NCBI GenBank assembly: GCA_965261015.1 | Contig: CBDHCC010000002.1 | Location: 248,001 to 312,000, forward strand | Direction: 5' to 3' | Origin: CBDHCC01 sp965261015 | GTDB lineage: Bacteria; Pseudomonadota; Alphaproteobacteria; Sphingomonadales; Sphingomonadaceae | Length of the DNA: 64,000 bases | Part shown: positions 52,869-62,476 of the stretch, piece by piece | Layout: each line of letters opens with the position of its first letter | Position numbering within the stretch: the stretch's first letter is position 1 | Notes under the pieces: generated by a model | What the model saw: the letters and a program-made list of their open reading frames with translations, nothing else | Databases searched by the model: none | Told to the model about the DNA's origin: nothing | Program-made: the position numbers and the translations under genes

Positions 52869-54142
52869 AGCCCGGCCGCCTTCTTCTCGGCGATGCACTG
52901 GTCGAGCTGTTCGCGCAGATGCCACGGCATCTCCTCGAACACACCTTCGAACATCGTTTCGAAGGGTTGGTGCATGCCGTGGCCCAGCACGCCGTTGCGC
53001 TCCGCCTGCTTGGCGCAGTCCTTCACTCTTTGCGCCAGTTCCTCGTCCATGGCGGCGTGACGCTCCTCGTCCCATTCGCCCAGCGCGATGAGGTGGCGCT
53101 TCAGCCGCGCGATCGGATCGCCCAGCGGCCAGGCCGTGCCCTCGTCGGCGGACCGGTACTGGCTGGGATCGTCCGAGGTGGAGTGCCCCTCGGCCCGGTA
53201 GGTGAAATGTTCGATCAGCGTGGCGCCGTCGTTCGCCCGCGCGCGCTCCGCCGCCCAGGCGGTCGCCGCATAGACCGCCAGTGCGTCGTTCCCGTCGACG
53301 CGCAACGCGGCCAGGCCATAGCCGACCCCGCGCGCGGCGAAGGTGGTCGCCTCCCCGCCCGCGATCCCCGCGAAAGAACTGATCGCCCACTGGTTGTTGA
53401 CGACGTTGATGATGACGGGCGCGCGATAGACCGTGGCAAAGGTGCACGCGGCGTGGAAGTCCGCTTCCGCCGTGGACCCCTCCCCGCACCAGCACGCCGC
53501 GATGCGGCTGCCCCCCTGGATCGCCGACGCCATCGCCCAGCCCACGGCCTGCGGCATCTGGGTGGCGAGGTTCCCCGATATGGAGAAGAAGGCACCCTCC
53601 TTCGTCGAATACATGATCGGCAGCTGCTTGCCGTCCAACCGGTCGGCCTTGTTCGAATAGATCTGGTTCATCATGTCGACCAGATCCCAGTCGCGCGCGA
53701 TCAGGATGCCCTGCTGCCGATAGGACGGGAAGCACATGTCGTCCGATGCGAGCGCGTGGGTCGCCGCAACCGCGATCGCCTCCTCACCCGTGGCCTTCAT
53801 GTAGAATGACGTCTTGCCCTGCCGCTGGGCGCGGAACATGCGGCTGTCGAATGCGCGGGTGAGCGCCATGTGGCGCAGGATCTGGCGCTTCGTCTCCGCG
53901 GACAGGCCAGGATCCCAGGGACCCACCGCCCGATCCTCCTCGTCGAGCACCCGAACCAACGAATAAGCGAGCTCTCGCATCTGATCCGCGCCCGCGTGGA
54001 CCGGCGGGCGAGGCACCTCCCCGGCCGGGGGCACCACGATGTTGCTGAAGTCGGCCGTGTCGCCCGGGCGGAAGGCGGGTTCCGGCACGTGCAGTTTCAG
54101 TCGCACGCGATTCGTGCCCCGGTCGTCCGCGCGGTCCGTCAT
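52865..54142 (-). CDS. bkdAA: Branched-chain 2-oxoacid dehydrogenase E1 alpha
   Basis: A 425-residue TPP-dependent E1 alpha. Seen: LTRAFDSRMFRAQRQGKTSFYMKATGEEA, CFPSYRQQG, the TPP motif GxxxxAEADFHAACTFATVYRAPVIINVVNNQWA (GDG-variant plus NN), and SRAEGHSTSDDPSQYR-like phosphorylation-loop HSTSDDPSQYR, typical of BCKDH E1 alpha rather than pyruvate E1. Start ATG 54142. First gene of the bkd operon. Confidence 0.93.
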   Translation of the reverse strand: MTDRADDRGTNRVRLKLHVPEPAFRPGDTADFSNIVVPPAGEVPRPPVHAGADQMRELAYSLVRVLDEEDRAVGPWDPGLSAETKRQILRHMALTRAFDSRMFRAQRQGKTSFYMKATGEEAIAVAATHALASDDMCFPSYRQQGILIARDWDLVDMMNQIYSNKADRLDGKQLPIMYSTKEGAFFSISGNLATQMPQAVGWAMASAIQGGSRIAACWCGEGSTAEADFHAACTFATVYRAPVIINVVNNQWAISSFAGIAGGEATTFAARGVGYGLAALRVDGNDALAVYAATAWAAERARANDGATLIEHFTYRAEGHSTSDDPSQYRSADEGTAWPLGDPIARLKRHLIALGEWDEERHAAMDEELAQRVKDCAKQAERNGVLGHGMHQPFETMFEGVFEEMPWHLREQLDQCIAEKKAAGL

Positions 54143-54213
54143 GCCTCTCCTCTCCGCGTCTTCGCGTGTCCTGCGCCGTTAGGCGATTTGAAGCCGCTAG
54201 GCGAGGGGTCGCG

Positions 54214-55251
54214 TCAGTCGGTGCGACCGGCCTCGCCGTCGCTGGACCCGTCGTGCTCCAGAGCCTCGGCGATCGGACGCCCCAACGGCCGTGCCACACT
54301 CTTGCCGGGCCAGCCTTCGCGCTGCCGCCCCCGCACGCCGTCCGCCTGTTCCGTCTGGTCATGGAACAGGACGACCTGGGTGGGGAATGGCAGGTCGATG
54401 CCGTTCTGGTTGGCCGCCTTGGCGATCGCCGCGATCACGCGGGCGCGCGTGTGCACCACGTCCGTGCGAAGCGACTTGGTCCACCAACGGACCCGCACCG
54501 TCACCTGGATCTCGTCCAGGCTCCAAGGCAGCGCCTCAACCGCTGGATCACCCGCGACTCCGTCCACCGCAGTCACCGCGGCCTGGAACACCTGGCAGGC
54601 ATTCGCGATGTCGTCGCCATAGCCGATGCCCACGTCATACTCGTCGCGCCGGGTCTCGAACGCCGTCAGCACCACCACGGGTGAGGTGTAGACGTCCGAG
54701 TTCGGGATGATCACGCGCCGACCGTCATAGGTCTTGATCAGGGTGGCGCGGCTTTCGATGTGTTCGACCGTCCCCTCATAATCCTTCACCACGATCTGGT
54801 CGCCGCGCTTGTAGGGTCGACGGATCAACAGCAGCAGTCCCGCCAACAGGTTCTGCAGAATGTCCTTGAAGGCGAAACCGATCGCCACCGTGCCGACGCC
54901 CAGCGACGCGAAGATGTCGCCGGGCTTCACCGTCGGGAAGATGATGGTGGCGGCGATCAGGACGCCCAGGATGATCAGCATGATGCGCGCCAGGCTGCCC
55001 AGCAGCGCGCCCAGATCGGGCCTGTTGCGGCGATTGGCGGCGGCACCGACGGCGCGCGCGACCCAACGTGAACCGTACCACACCAGCAGCAGCAACAGCA
55101 GGCCGGCGATGATGTTCGGCAACTGCGCCAGAAAGCCGACCCAGAAGCCTTCCAGCTTGTCGTTGATGATCGCCCAGGGCTTCGTCGGGTCGAGGGGGTT
55201 GCCGCCCGCGGCCGGGACGGCGGCGGCGGGGTTGGCGGGCGTGGTGGTCAA
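54214..55251 (-). CDS. Small-conductance mechanosensitive channel (MscS family)
   Basis: A 345-residue inner-membrane channel. Seen: three N-terminal helices (about 40-62, 88-108, 118-142), the pore helix FASLGVGTVAIGFAFKDILQNLLAGL with the Gly/Ala pattern of MscS TM3, the beta domain RRPYKRGDQIVVKDYEGTVE, and the cytoplasmic vestibule ending in PFPTQVVLFHDQ. Start TTG (55251). Opens on membrane tension to relieve osmotic shock. C-terminus is extended by an acidic tail. Confidence 0.9.
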   Translation of the reverse strand: MTTTPANPAAAVPAAGGNPLDPTKPWAIINDKLEGFWVGFLAQLPNIIAGLLLLLLVWYGSRWVARAVGAAANRRNRPDLGALLGSLARIMLIILGVLIAATIIFPTVKPGDIFASLGVGTVAIGFAFKDILQNLLAGLLLLIRRPYKRGDQIVVKDYEGTVEHIESRATLIKTYDGRRVIIPNSDVYTSPVVVLTAFETRRDEYDVGIGYGDDIANACQVFQAAVTAVDGVAGDPAVEALPWSLDEIQVTVRVRWWTKSLRTDVVHTRARVIAAIAKAANQNGIDLPFPTQVVLFHDQTEQADGVRGRQREGWPGKSVARPLGRPIAEALEHDGSSDGEAGRTD

Positions 55252-55291
55252 GGACGGGCTCCGATGGTTCGTCGCCCGTCCTAACCGCTTC

Positions 55292-57451
55292 CTATTGCGT
55301 CGGGAACCCGCGGCGCTTCAACAGCGCGTTCACGTCCGGGTCGCGCCCGCGGAACGCCCGATAGGCCTCGGCCCGATCGGTTTCGTTGCCGGTGGCGAGC
55401 AGCATCGTCTGGAAACGCCGCGCGACCTCCGGGTTCCAAACGTCGCCCGTCTCCTCAAAGGCGGCCCAGGTGTCGGCGTCCATCGTCTCCGACCACAGGT
55501 AGGAGTAGTAGCCGGCCGAATAGCCATCGGACGCGAACAGATGGTTGAACTGCGGCAGCCGGTGACGCATCACCAGCTCGTCCGGCATACCAAGCTCGGC
55601 CAGCGTGTTCCGCTCGAACGCGTCGGCGTCCGTGACCGGCACCGTGCGATCGTGCAGCTTCATGTCGACCAGCGCGCTCGCCAGATACTCCACCGTCGCG
55701 AAGCCCTGGCCGTAAGTCGACGAGGCCTCGATCTTGTCCAGCAAAGCCTGCGGCATGGGTTCGCCGGTCTGGTAATGGCGCGCGTACTTGTCCAGCACGT
55801 CACGGGTCAGAACCCAGTTCTCGTTCACCTGGCTCGGATATTCCACGAAGTCGCGCGGTGTGCCGAGCAGGCCGGGATAGGTCACGTCGGCAATGAAATA
55901 GTGCAAGGCGTGGCCGAACTCGTGGAACAGCGTCTGCGCGTCGTCGAGGGAGATCAGGGCGGGCGCGTCGTCCGCCGGTTTCGTGAAGTTGTTGTTGTTC
56001 GACCCGAGCACGATGTCGTCGTTCGTCAATGCCGCGCGCGACCGGTAGGTCGTGGCCCAGGCCCCGGACCGCTTGCCGTCGCGCGCATAGGGGTCGAAAT
56101 AGAACACGCCGCGCACGCGCCCGTCGCCATCCGTCACCTCGAATGTCCGAACGTCGGGGTGAAACACGGGAACGGCGCCGGTATTCTCCTTGAACTGCAG
56201 ACCGTACAGACGGCCGGCCGAATAGAACATCGCGTCGACCATGTTCTTCAGTTGGAAATACGGTTTCACTTCCGACTGGTCCAGATCGTACTTCGCCTTC
56301 CGCACCTTCTCGGCATAGAAGCGATAGTCCCAGGGTTCGATGGTGATGCCGTCGCCGCGCTGGTCGGAGAGCGCCTGCATCTCGGCCACCTCTTGGACCA
56401 CCCGCGCCTTGGCCGCGGGCCAGACCCGCATCATCAGATCGGTCGCCCGCGCCGGCGTCCCGGCCATGGTGTCGGCCATCCGATAGTCCGCGTGGGTGCG
56501 AAAGCCCAGCAGCTGCGCGCGCTCCTGCCGCAGCGCCAGGATGCGCGCGATCGTTTCGTTCGTGTCGTGGGCCCCGCCATTGTCGCCGCGGTTCACATAG
56601 GCCCGCCACACGGTTTCGCGCAGCGTCCGATCCGTGGCGTTCTCCAGCACCGGCGTCATGGACGACCGGGTGTTCTTGATGGCCCAACCTTCGGCGTTCC
56701 GGTCCTTCGCCGCGCGCGCGAAGCTCGCCACCAGCGCGTCGGGCAGCCCCGCCAACCGGGACTTGTCGGTCACCAGCGTGACCGCCTCCTCGTCGCCCAA
56801 GACCTTTTCGGAGAAGGAGGAGAACAGGCCGGCCAGTTCGCCTTCGATCGCGACCACCCGCGCCTTGGCCTCGGGCGTCAGCTTGGCTCCGTTGCGGACG
56901 AACCGATCGTAGCGCCGCTCCAGCAGACGGCGCTGATCCGGCGACAGGTCCAAAGTGTCGCGTCGATTGTAGAGCGCCTCCACCCGTGCGAACAGCTTGG
57001 GGTCCAGGAACAGCTCCGACTGGAACGCGGACAGCTTCGGTTCCCATTCCGCCTCGATCGCGCGCACGTCGGGGTTCGACAGGTTGGACGTCTGCACCCC
57101 CCAGACGGCGTACAGGCGGTCCAGCTGGTCACCGGCGCGTTCCATCGCCTCCATGGTGTTGGCGAAGGTGGCAGGCTGCGGATTGTCGGCGATCACCCGG
57201 ATCTCACCGCCCAGCTGGTCCATCGCCGCCTGGAAGGCGGGCGGGTAGTCCGCCAGCGCCACCTGCCCGAAAGGGGGCACGCCGTCATAGGGGCCGGTCC
57301 ACGGCGCCAGCAGCGGGTTCGTCGCCGTCGTCTCCTCGGCGCTGAGCGCGCTGGCGGGTCGGCCGCTCAGTTCTGTCGTGGAGTCGTTGGTGGTGGCGCA
57401 GCCCGTCAGCAGCGCGCCCGTCCCGATCAAGCCGGCCATCAGCGTTCGCAT
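55292..57451 (-). CDS. M3-family peptidyl-dipeptidase (Dcp-like) lipoprotein
   Basis: A 719-residue M3 zinc metallopeptidase. Seen: a lipoprotein signal MRTLMAGLIGTGALLTGC (lipobox LTGC), then the long helical M3 fold, the catalytic zinc motif LFHEFGHALH (HEFGH), and GYSAGYYSYLWSETMDADTWAAFE, the peptide-binding tail of Dcp. An envelope location follows from the lipobox. It removes dipeptides from peptide C-termini by family analogy. Confidence 0.9.
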   Translation of the reverse strand: MRTLMAGLIGTGALLTGCATTNDSTTELSGRPASALSAEETTATNPLLAPWTGPYDGVPPFGQVALADYPPAFQAAMDQLGGEIRVIADNPQPATFANTMEAMERAGDQLDRLYAVWGVQTSNLSNPDVRAIEAEWEPKLSAFQSELFLDPKLFARVEALYNRRDTLDLSPDQRRLLERRYDRFVRNGAKLTPEAKARVVAIEGELAGLFSSFSEKVLGDEEAVTLVTDKSRLAGLPDALVASFARAAKDRNAEGWAIKNTRSSMTPVLENATDRTLRETVWRAYVNRGDNGGAHDTNETIARILALRQERAQLLGFRTHADYRMADTMAGTPARATDLMMRVWPAAKARVVQEVAEMQALSDQRGDGITIEPWDYRFYAEKVRKAKYDLDQSEVKPYFQLKNMVDAMFYSAGRLYGLQFKENTGAVPVFHPDVRTFEVTDGDGRVRGVFYFDPYARDGKRSGAWATTYRSRAALTNDDIVLGSNNNNFTKPADDAPALISLDDAQTLFHEFGHALHYFIADVTYPGLLGTPRDFVEYPSQVNENWVLTRDVLDKYARHYQTGEPMPQALLDKIEASSTYGQGFATVEYLASALVDMKLHDRTVPVTDADAFERNTLAELGMPDELVMRHRLPQFNHLFASDGYSAGYYSYLWSETMDADTWAAFEETGDVWNPEVARRFQTMLLATGNETDRAEAYRAFRGRDPDVNALLKRRGFPTQ

Positions 57452-57554
57452 TCCTTGTCCTCGCAGTGCAGTTCGTCCGACCTGCCTAACAGCCCGCGAC
57501 TGAACCGCAACCGCGCGGCCCAGCGAAACGAGGGACGGACTGCGAGAGCGCGGA

Positions 57555-57950
57555 TCAGGCGGAGCGGCCAGAGCGCTTTCGCTGCAGCGGCGAGCTGGAG
57601 GACTCCAGCGCCGCCATCGTGGTCTGGAACAGGGCGGCCAACCCAGCCACCATGGGCAAGGCCTCGTCCGGCTCCTGCTGGCGCTGGACGCAGTGCAGGC
57701 CCAGGCTCTCGATCCGTTCGGCCACTTCCCCCAGCGCTTCCGCGCCGACATCGTAGGCGGCGTCCTTCAATGTGCCAGCCGGCCGCACCAGCGCGGCCGG
57801 GTCGCCGGCGCGCATGGCCGTCTCGATCGTGACCACCGCCTGTTCCCCGTCCTCTCTCAGATAGCCGAGCACCCGGACGAAGTCCGCACCGAAGCGAACA
57901 CGCGCCGCTTCGTAAGCCTCCCAATCGATGGCTGATTGCTCCACCGTCAC
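57555..57950 (-). CDS. Hpt-domain protein lacking the phosphoacceptor histidine
   Basis: A 131-residue all-helical protein resembling histidine phosphotransfer (Hpt) domains: GADFVRVLGYLREDGEQAVVTIETAM then VRPAGTLKDAAYDVGAEALGEVAERIESLG. In Hpt proteins this reads AHTLKGxAxxxGA, with His as phosphoacceptor; here residue 59 is Gly (codon GGC), so it should not accept phosphate. Either a degenerate scaffold or a binding partner of response regulators. GTG start (57950). Located between the dcp-like gene and der. Confidence 0.72.
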   Translation of the reverse strand: MTVEQSAIDWEAYEAARVRFGADFVRVLGYLREDGEQAVVTIETAMRAGDPAALVRPAGTLKDAAYDVGAEALGEVAERIESLGLHCVQRQQEPDEALPMVAGLAALFQTTMAALESSSSPLQRKRSGRSA

Positions 57951-58009
57951 ACTGTCGCTCCCGTCCGCCGCTGCCCTGCCCCTTTGGATCGTGGCGGGTA
58001 AACAGCGCT

Positions 58010-59413
58010 TTAAGAACCCGCCCGATCGAACGGGTTCACCGGCGAGCGGAGATGCAGACGCACCGGAACGGACCCGAACCCCAGATGCTGTCGTATGCCG
58101 TTCAGCAAGTAGCGGCGATAGCTTTCGGGCAGCTGGTCGACCCGGGTGCCGAACAGCACGAAGGTCGGCGGGCGCGTGTTCGCCTGGGTGATGTAGCGTA
58201 GCTTGATGCGCTTGCCCCCGGGCGCGGGCGGCGGGTTAGCCTCGAGCGCCGCCGCGAACCAGCGGTTGAGCTCGCCCGTGGGCACCCGGCGCTCCCACGC
58301 CTCGCGCGCGTCGAACGCCGCCTGCACGAGGGCGTCGACCCCTTTGCCCGTGGCGCCGGACAGGGTGATCAGCGGGACGCCGCGCAACTGCGCCAACCCT
58401 TCCTCCAAGGCGGCGCGGACCCCCTGGTACAGGGCCGCGCCCCCTTCGGCGACGTCCCATTTGTTGAGCGCGATGAGGAGCGCACGACCCTCCTCGATCA
58501 CGCGCGACGCGATCTTCAGGTCCTGGACTTCGAGACCGCGCGTGGAGTCGAGCATCAGAGCCACGACCTCCGCATGGTCAATGGCCCGCAGCGCGTCGGA
58601 GACGGACAGCTTCTCCAGCTTTTCGTCCACCCGCGCGCGCTTTCGCATGCCGGCCGTGTCGACCAGGACAACCGGGCGTCCCTGCCACTCCCACTCGACC
58701 GTGATGGCATCGCGGGTGATCCCGGCTTCGGGGCCGGTGATCATCCGGTCCGACCCCACCATGCGGTTGATCAGCGTCGATTTGCCGGCATTGGGGCGAC
58801 CGACGATGGCCAGGCGTAGCGGACGGCGAAGCCCGGCGGGGTCCGGCTCCGCCTCCTCCTCGGGGGCCGCCTCGATCGGTTCGCGGATCGCTTCGTGCAG
58901 GTCGGCCATTCCCTCGCCATGCTCCGCGGAGATGGCGATCGGCTCTCCCAGCCCCAGCCGCCACGCGTCCAGCACCCCGGTCTCTCCGCTGCGCCCCTCC
59001 GCCTTGTTCGCCAGGAGCACGATGGGCGTGTTCGTGCCGCGCAGCCACCGCGCGATCTCCTCGTCCAGCGGGGTCAGGCCAGCGCGCGCGTCCACCACCA
59101 GGGCGGCGACGGCGGCGTCGGCCACGGCCGCGATCGTCTGAGCGCGCATCCGGCCCGGCAGAGTCGCCGCGGCGTCCTCTTCGTAGCCGGCGGTGTCGAT
59201 GACTTGGAAATCCAATCCGTAGAGCTGGCCCTCCCCCTCCCGCCGGTCGCGCGTCACGCCGGGGCGATCATCCACCAGAGCCAAGCGCCGGCCGACCAGC
59301 CGATTGAACAGGGTCGACTTGCCGACATTGGGACGCCCGACGATGGCGAGCGCGCGACGGCGGGGGGCGGGGGTCTGGGTCACGCGCTCGCTGTAGGCGG
59401 TGCGTCGCGGCAC
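58010..59413 (-). CDS. der: Ribosome-assembly GTPase Der
   Basis: A 467-residue tandem-GTPase. The two P-loops are GRPNVGKST (near residue 27) and GRPNAGKST (near 209); both are followed by DTAGYEED / DTAGMRKRA switch II and NKxD-like motifs (NKAEGR, NKWDVAE). C-terminal KH-like domain follows. GTG at 59413 has GAGG upstream; GTG at 59383 (VTQTPAPRRRA) is an equally plausible start. Acts in 50S assembly. Confidence 0.95.
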   Translation of the reverse strand: MPRRTAYSERVTQTPAPRRRALAIVGRPNVGKSTLFNRLVGRRLALVDDRPGVTRDRREGEGQLYGLDFQVIDTAGYEEDAAATLPGRMRAQTIAAVADAAVAALVVDARAGLTPLDEEIARWLRGTNTPIVLLANKAEGRSGETGVLDAWRLGLGEPIAISAEHGEGMADLHEAIREPIEAAPEEEAEPDPAGLRRPLRLAIVGRPNAGKSTLINRMVGSDRMITGPEAGITRDAITVEWEWQGRPVVLVDTAGMRKRARVDEKLEKLSVSDALRAIDHAEVVALMLDSTRGLEVQDLKIASRVIEEGRALLIALNKWDVAEGGAALYQGVRAALEEGLAQLRGVPLITLSGATGKGVDALVQAAFDAREAWERRVPTGELNRWFAAALEANPPPAPGGKRIKLRYITQANTRPPTFVLFGTRVDQLPESYRRYLLNGIRQHLGFGSVPVRLHLRSPVNPFDRAGS

Positions 59414-59437
59414 GTCACGCCTCGCGGCGCACCGCGT

Positions 59438-60766
59438 CTAGCGACGAGCGGTCAACTGCCCCGCATCGTCCAGCAGGAACAGCGTGCCGTTCGCCACGAC
59501 CGGCGGCAGGTGGAAGGCGTCCCCCGCCTCCGACGTGCGCAGCATCGCGCCACTCGACGGATCGACTTCCGCCAGCTGCCCCTCGGAACTGACCAGGATC
59601 AGGCGACCGCCCGCCAGGACCGGCCCCTGCCAGCTGATCGGCCCGGTCGACTTCTTCTCGTTGCGGAAATGGCGCAGCTGGGTTTTCCAGCGCACCTTGC
59701 CATTGGACCGCGCGACCGCGAACAGGACACCCTGGTCGGTGACCGCCCACAGCCACTCCCCGGCGACCCAGGGCGACGAGATGCCGGCGACGTTCAATTC
59801 CCACAGGCGCTGACCGGTCACCAACTCCAGGCTCACCATGCGTCCGCCCTGACCCAGCGCGTAGACGCGGCCTTTGTCGACCACGGGATTGGCATCGATG
59901 TCGGAGATCAGGCCGACCGAGGTCGTGATCTGGGTCCGGCTGAGCTGGTCCTGCCAGACGGGCTGACCGTTCTCGTAACGATAGCCCCCGAGCTCGCCCG
60001 AAGAAAAGCCCGCGATCACCGTCCCCTGCCCGGCCGCCGGAGCCGCGACGCCGAACACGTTCGCCCCCTCGATCGAACCGGACTGCGTCCATTGCAGGTC
60101 GCCGTCGGACGCGCGCAGCGAGAAGAGCTGATTGTCCTGGCTGAGGACGAACAGACTGCCGAAGGCGACGGTCGGGCTTCCACGCAGCGGCCCCCCGGGC
60201 TTGGTGCGCCACAGTTCCGCCCCCGTGGTCGCGTCGAGGGCCGCGACCTCTCCCAGGCCGTTGGAGGCATAGACCCGATCGCCGGAGGCGGACACACCGC
60301 CGCCGTAGAGCGAGCGCTCGTCCTGTCCGTTCTCCGGTGCCAGCCGGGTCGACCACAGGTCCGCCCCGCTGGTGGAGTCAAAGGCGCGCACCCGCGCGTC
60401 CGTGTCAATCACGAAGACCTTGCCACCCACGACGACGGGAGCCGCAGCCAGCCGCACGCTCTTGCCCGTGCCCGCGATACGCTTCGTCCAGGCCAGCCCA
60501 AGCGTCTCGCCGAGCGCCAGGTGGCCCAGCGCGTGCGACGATGCTCCGCCAGGCTGATCCCAGCTGCCATTCGCGACGGCGGGCGGCAGCAACACGTCGA
60601 CGCCGGCCAAGCTCGCGTCCACCGTGACCTCCGCCTCGCGATTGCCCAGGACGGAGGTGCGGTCTCCCACCACCGGCGTGGTCTTCGGACCACTGCCCTT
60701 CAGAATGCCGCAGCCGGAGAGCGGCAGAGCCGCCGTCAGGAGGAAGAGGAGCGCGCGTTTTGTCAT
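59438..60766 (-). CDS. bamB: Outer-membrane assembly factor BamB (PQQ-repeat lipoprotein)
   Basis: A 442-residue lipoprotein with signal peptide MTKRALLFLLTAALPLSGC (lipobox LSGC). The mature part is an eight-bladed beta-propeller of PQQ-like repeats (GKVFVIDTDARVRAFDSTSGADLW, GRVYALGQGGRMVSLELVTGQRLW). BamB assists BamA in outer-membrane protein insertion. The ATG overlaps the stop of the TPR gene by 4 bases (60763-60766). Followed by der 24 bases later, the typical bamB-der order. Confidence 0.92.
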   Translation of the reverse strand: MTKRALLFLLTAALPLSGCGILKGSGPKTTPVVGDRTSVLGNREAEVTVDASLAGVDVLLPPAVANGSWDQPGGASSHALGHLALGETLGLAWTKRIAGTGKSVRLAAAPVVVGGKVFVIDTDARVRAFDSTSGADLWSTRLAPENGQDERSLYGGGVSASGDRVYASNGLGEVAALDATTGAELWRTKPGGPLRGSPTVAFGSLFVLSQDNQLFSLRASDGDLQWTQSGSIEGANVFGVAAPAAGQGTVIAGFSSGELGGYRYENGQPVWQDQLSRTQITTSVGLISDIDANPVVDKGRVYALGQGGRMVSLELVTGQRLWELNVAGISSPWVAGEWLWAVTDQGVLFAVARSNGKVRWKTQLRHFRNEKKSTGPISWQGPVLAGGRLILVSSEGQLAEVDPSSGAMLRTSEAGDAFHLPPVVANGTLFLLDDAGQLTARR

Positions 60767-61494
60767 GGGGTCGGTCCTGCCGTGTCGGTCGATGCGCTGG
60801 CCGGGTCGGCCGGAACAGCGTCCACTCCGATGGAACCAGCCAGCTGTGTCGCGCGTGAACGCAGAGAGTCCGGCACGGACGCGTCGGCGGCAATGCGCGC
60901 CAGCAACTCGCCCGCCTGACGCTCACGCCCCGCCCTCAGGCGGGCATGGGCGATCAGCTCGCCGGCGCTGCCGGAGAACGGCTGCCCCGGACGCGCCAGA
61001 GGAGTCAGGCGCCGCTCCACTTCGGCCGGCGACAGGCTTTCGAACTCGACGGCGGTCTGGCGCACCAGCGCGATGTCTCGGAAGGGCTGCGCCACGCCAT
61101 CGTCTGTGGCGACGGCGGCGTAGGAGGCGGCGGCCGCCTTCAGGTCGCCGCGCTGCACCGCTTGCGCCGCCACCAGCAGCCGCGCGGCCGCCGTGTAGCC
61201 CGGACCGGCCCCCTTCAGGAGCGGAGCCATGCGATCAGCGGTGTCGACCGCCCGGCCCTCATCCAGGTCGTTCAGCGTGGCGACGTAGGTCTCGGCCCTT
61301 TGCTGACGTCGGACGTCCTGTTCGTGTCGCCACCACAGCACGCCGCCAAAAGCGATCAAGAGCGCCAGCACGCCCAGCGCGACGGCCCAACCATAGCGGC
61401 GCACGCCGTCCACGACGGCTTCCCGGCGGACCTCCTCGTCGACTTCGCGCACGAAGGCGCGGTCGTCGTTCGGGTCGCGCGGTCTCAGGGCCAA
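60763..61494 (-). CDS. YfgM/TPR_21-family ancillary membrane protein
   Basis: A 243-residue protein with one N-terminal membrane helix (VRRYGWAVALGVLALLIAFGGVLWW, about 30-54) and a periplasmic helical-repeat region (AARLLVAAQAVQRGDLKAAAASYAAVA). This is the YfgM arrangement upstream of bamB. YfgM associates with the SecYEG/PpiD machinery in E. coli; here inferred. TTG start (61494). Coupled to bamB. Confidence 0.8.
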   Translation of the reverse strand: MALRPRDPNDDRAFVREVDEEVRREAVVDGVRRYGWAVALGVLALLIAFGGVLWWRHEQDVRRQQRAETYVATLNDLDEGRAVDTADRMAPLLKGAGPGYTAAARLLVAAQAVQRGDLKAAAASYAAVATDDGVAQPFRDIALVRQTAVEFESLSPAEVERRLTPLARPGQPFSGSAGELIAHARLRAGRERQAGELLARIAADASVPDSLRSRATQLAGSIGVDAVPADPASASTDTAGPTP

Positions 61495-61569
61495 GGACAG
61501 CCTCCGGTGATGGTGGAACGGGAACGCGTCGCCCTTTAGCGGGCGGGTGCGACGAGGGGAAGGTGGGGG

Positions 61570-62436
61570 TCAGTCGCGCGGCGCGTAGATCTGATCGTCG
61601 GCGGGAAAGGTGCGGCCTCGAACCTCGGCGGCGTAGCACTCGATCGCAGTGTCGATGTCTTCGGCCAACGTCGCATACCGCTTCACGAAGCGAGCGGTGC
61701 GGTCGAACAGCCCCAGCATGTCCTCTGTGACCAGCACCTGCCCGTCGCATTCGACCGAGGCCCCGATCCCGATCACCGGGCAGGCGACCGCTCGCGCGAC
61801 GGCAGCCGCGATCGTCTCCACCACGCCCTCGATCACCAGCGCGAAAGCTCCGGCGTCCGCGATCGCACACGCGTCGGCGGCGATCGCCGCCGCTTCGACC
61901 TCGGACCGCCCACGCGCCGCGTAGCCGCCAAGAACGTTGACCGCCTGAGGGGTCAGGCCGACATGACCCATCACCGGCACGCCGCGCTCCACCAGAAAGC
62001 GGACGGTGGGCGCCATCGCCACCCCACCCTCCAGCTTCACCCCGGCCGCTCCGGTCTCCTTCAGAACGCGGGTCGCCGTGTCCAGCGCGTGTTCCGGCGA
62101 CCGCTCATAGCTACCGAAGGGCAGGTCGACGATGACGACCGACCGCTGGCTGCCGCGCATCACCGCCGCTCCGTGAGCGCACATCATGTCCAGCGTCACA
62201 GGCAGGGTCGACGGCAGGCCGTAGATTACCTGCCCCAGGCTGTCGCCCACCAGCAACAAATCGCAGTGCGGATCCAGGATCTGCGCCATGCGCGCCGTGT
62301 AGGCGGTCAGCATCACCAGCGGCTCGGCCGTGACGCCGTCCTCCTTCCGCGCCCGCAGGACGGGCACGGTCAGCCGCCGGATCGGAGCGGTCGGCGACGC
62401 GGAGGAAGCGGTGGCGAGCGTGGAGGTGGTGGACAT
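61570..62436 (-). CDS. panB: 3-methyl-2-oxobutanoate hydroxymethyltransferase
   Basis: A 288-residue PanB that makes ketopantoate for pantothenate/CoA. Seen: MLTAYTARMAQILDPHCDLLLVGDSLGQV, DLPFGSY, KLEGGVAMAPTVRFL, MGHVGLTPQAV, and IGIGASVECDGQVLVTEDMLGL. Start ATG 62436. Its substrate, 3-methyl-2-oxobutanoate, is also a substrate of the Bkd complex encoded nearby. Confidence 0.95.
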   Translation of the reverse strand: MSTTSTLATASSASPTAPIRRLTVPVLRARKEDGVTAEPLVMLTAYTARMAQILDPHCDLLLVGDSLGQVIYGLPSTLPVTLDMMCAHGAAVMRGSQRSVVIVDLPFGSYERSPEHALDTATRVLKETGAAGVKLEGGVAMAPTVRFLVERGVPVMGHVGLTPQAVNVLGGYAARGRSEVEAAAIAADACAIADAGAFALVIEGVVETIAAAVARAVACPVIGIGASVECDGQVLVTEDMLGLFDRTARFVKRYATLAEDIDTAIECYAAEVRGRTFPADDQIYAPRD

Positions 62437-62476
62437 GAACAGGGCGTCTAGCGCAACCTGTGGCGCAATGCAGCCT

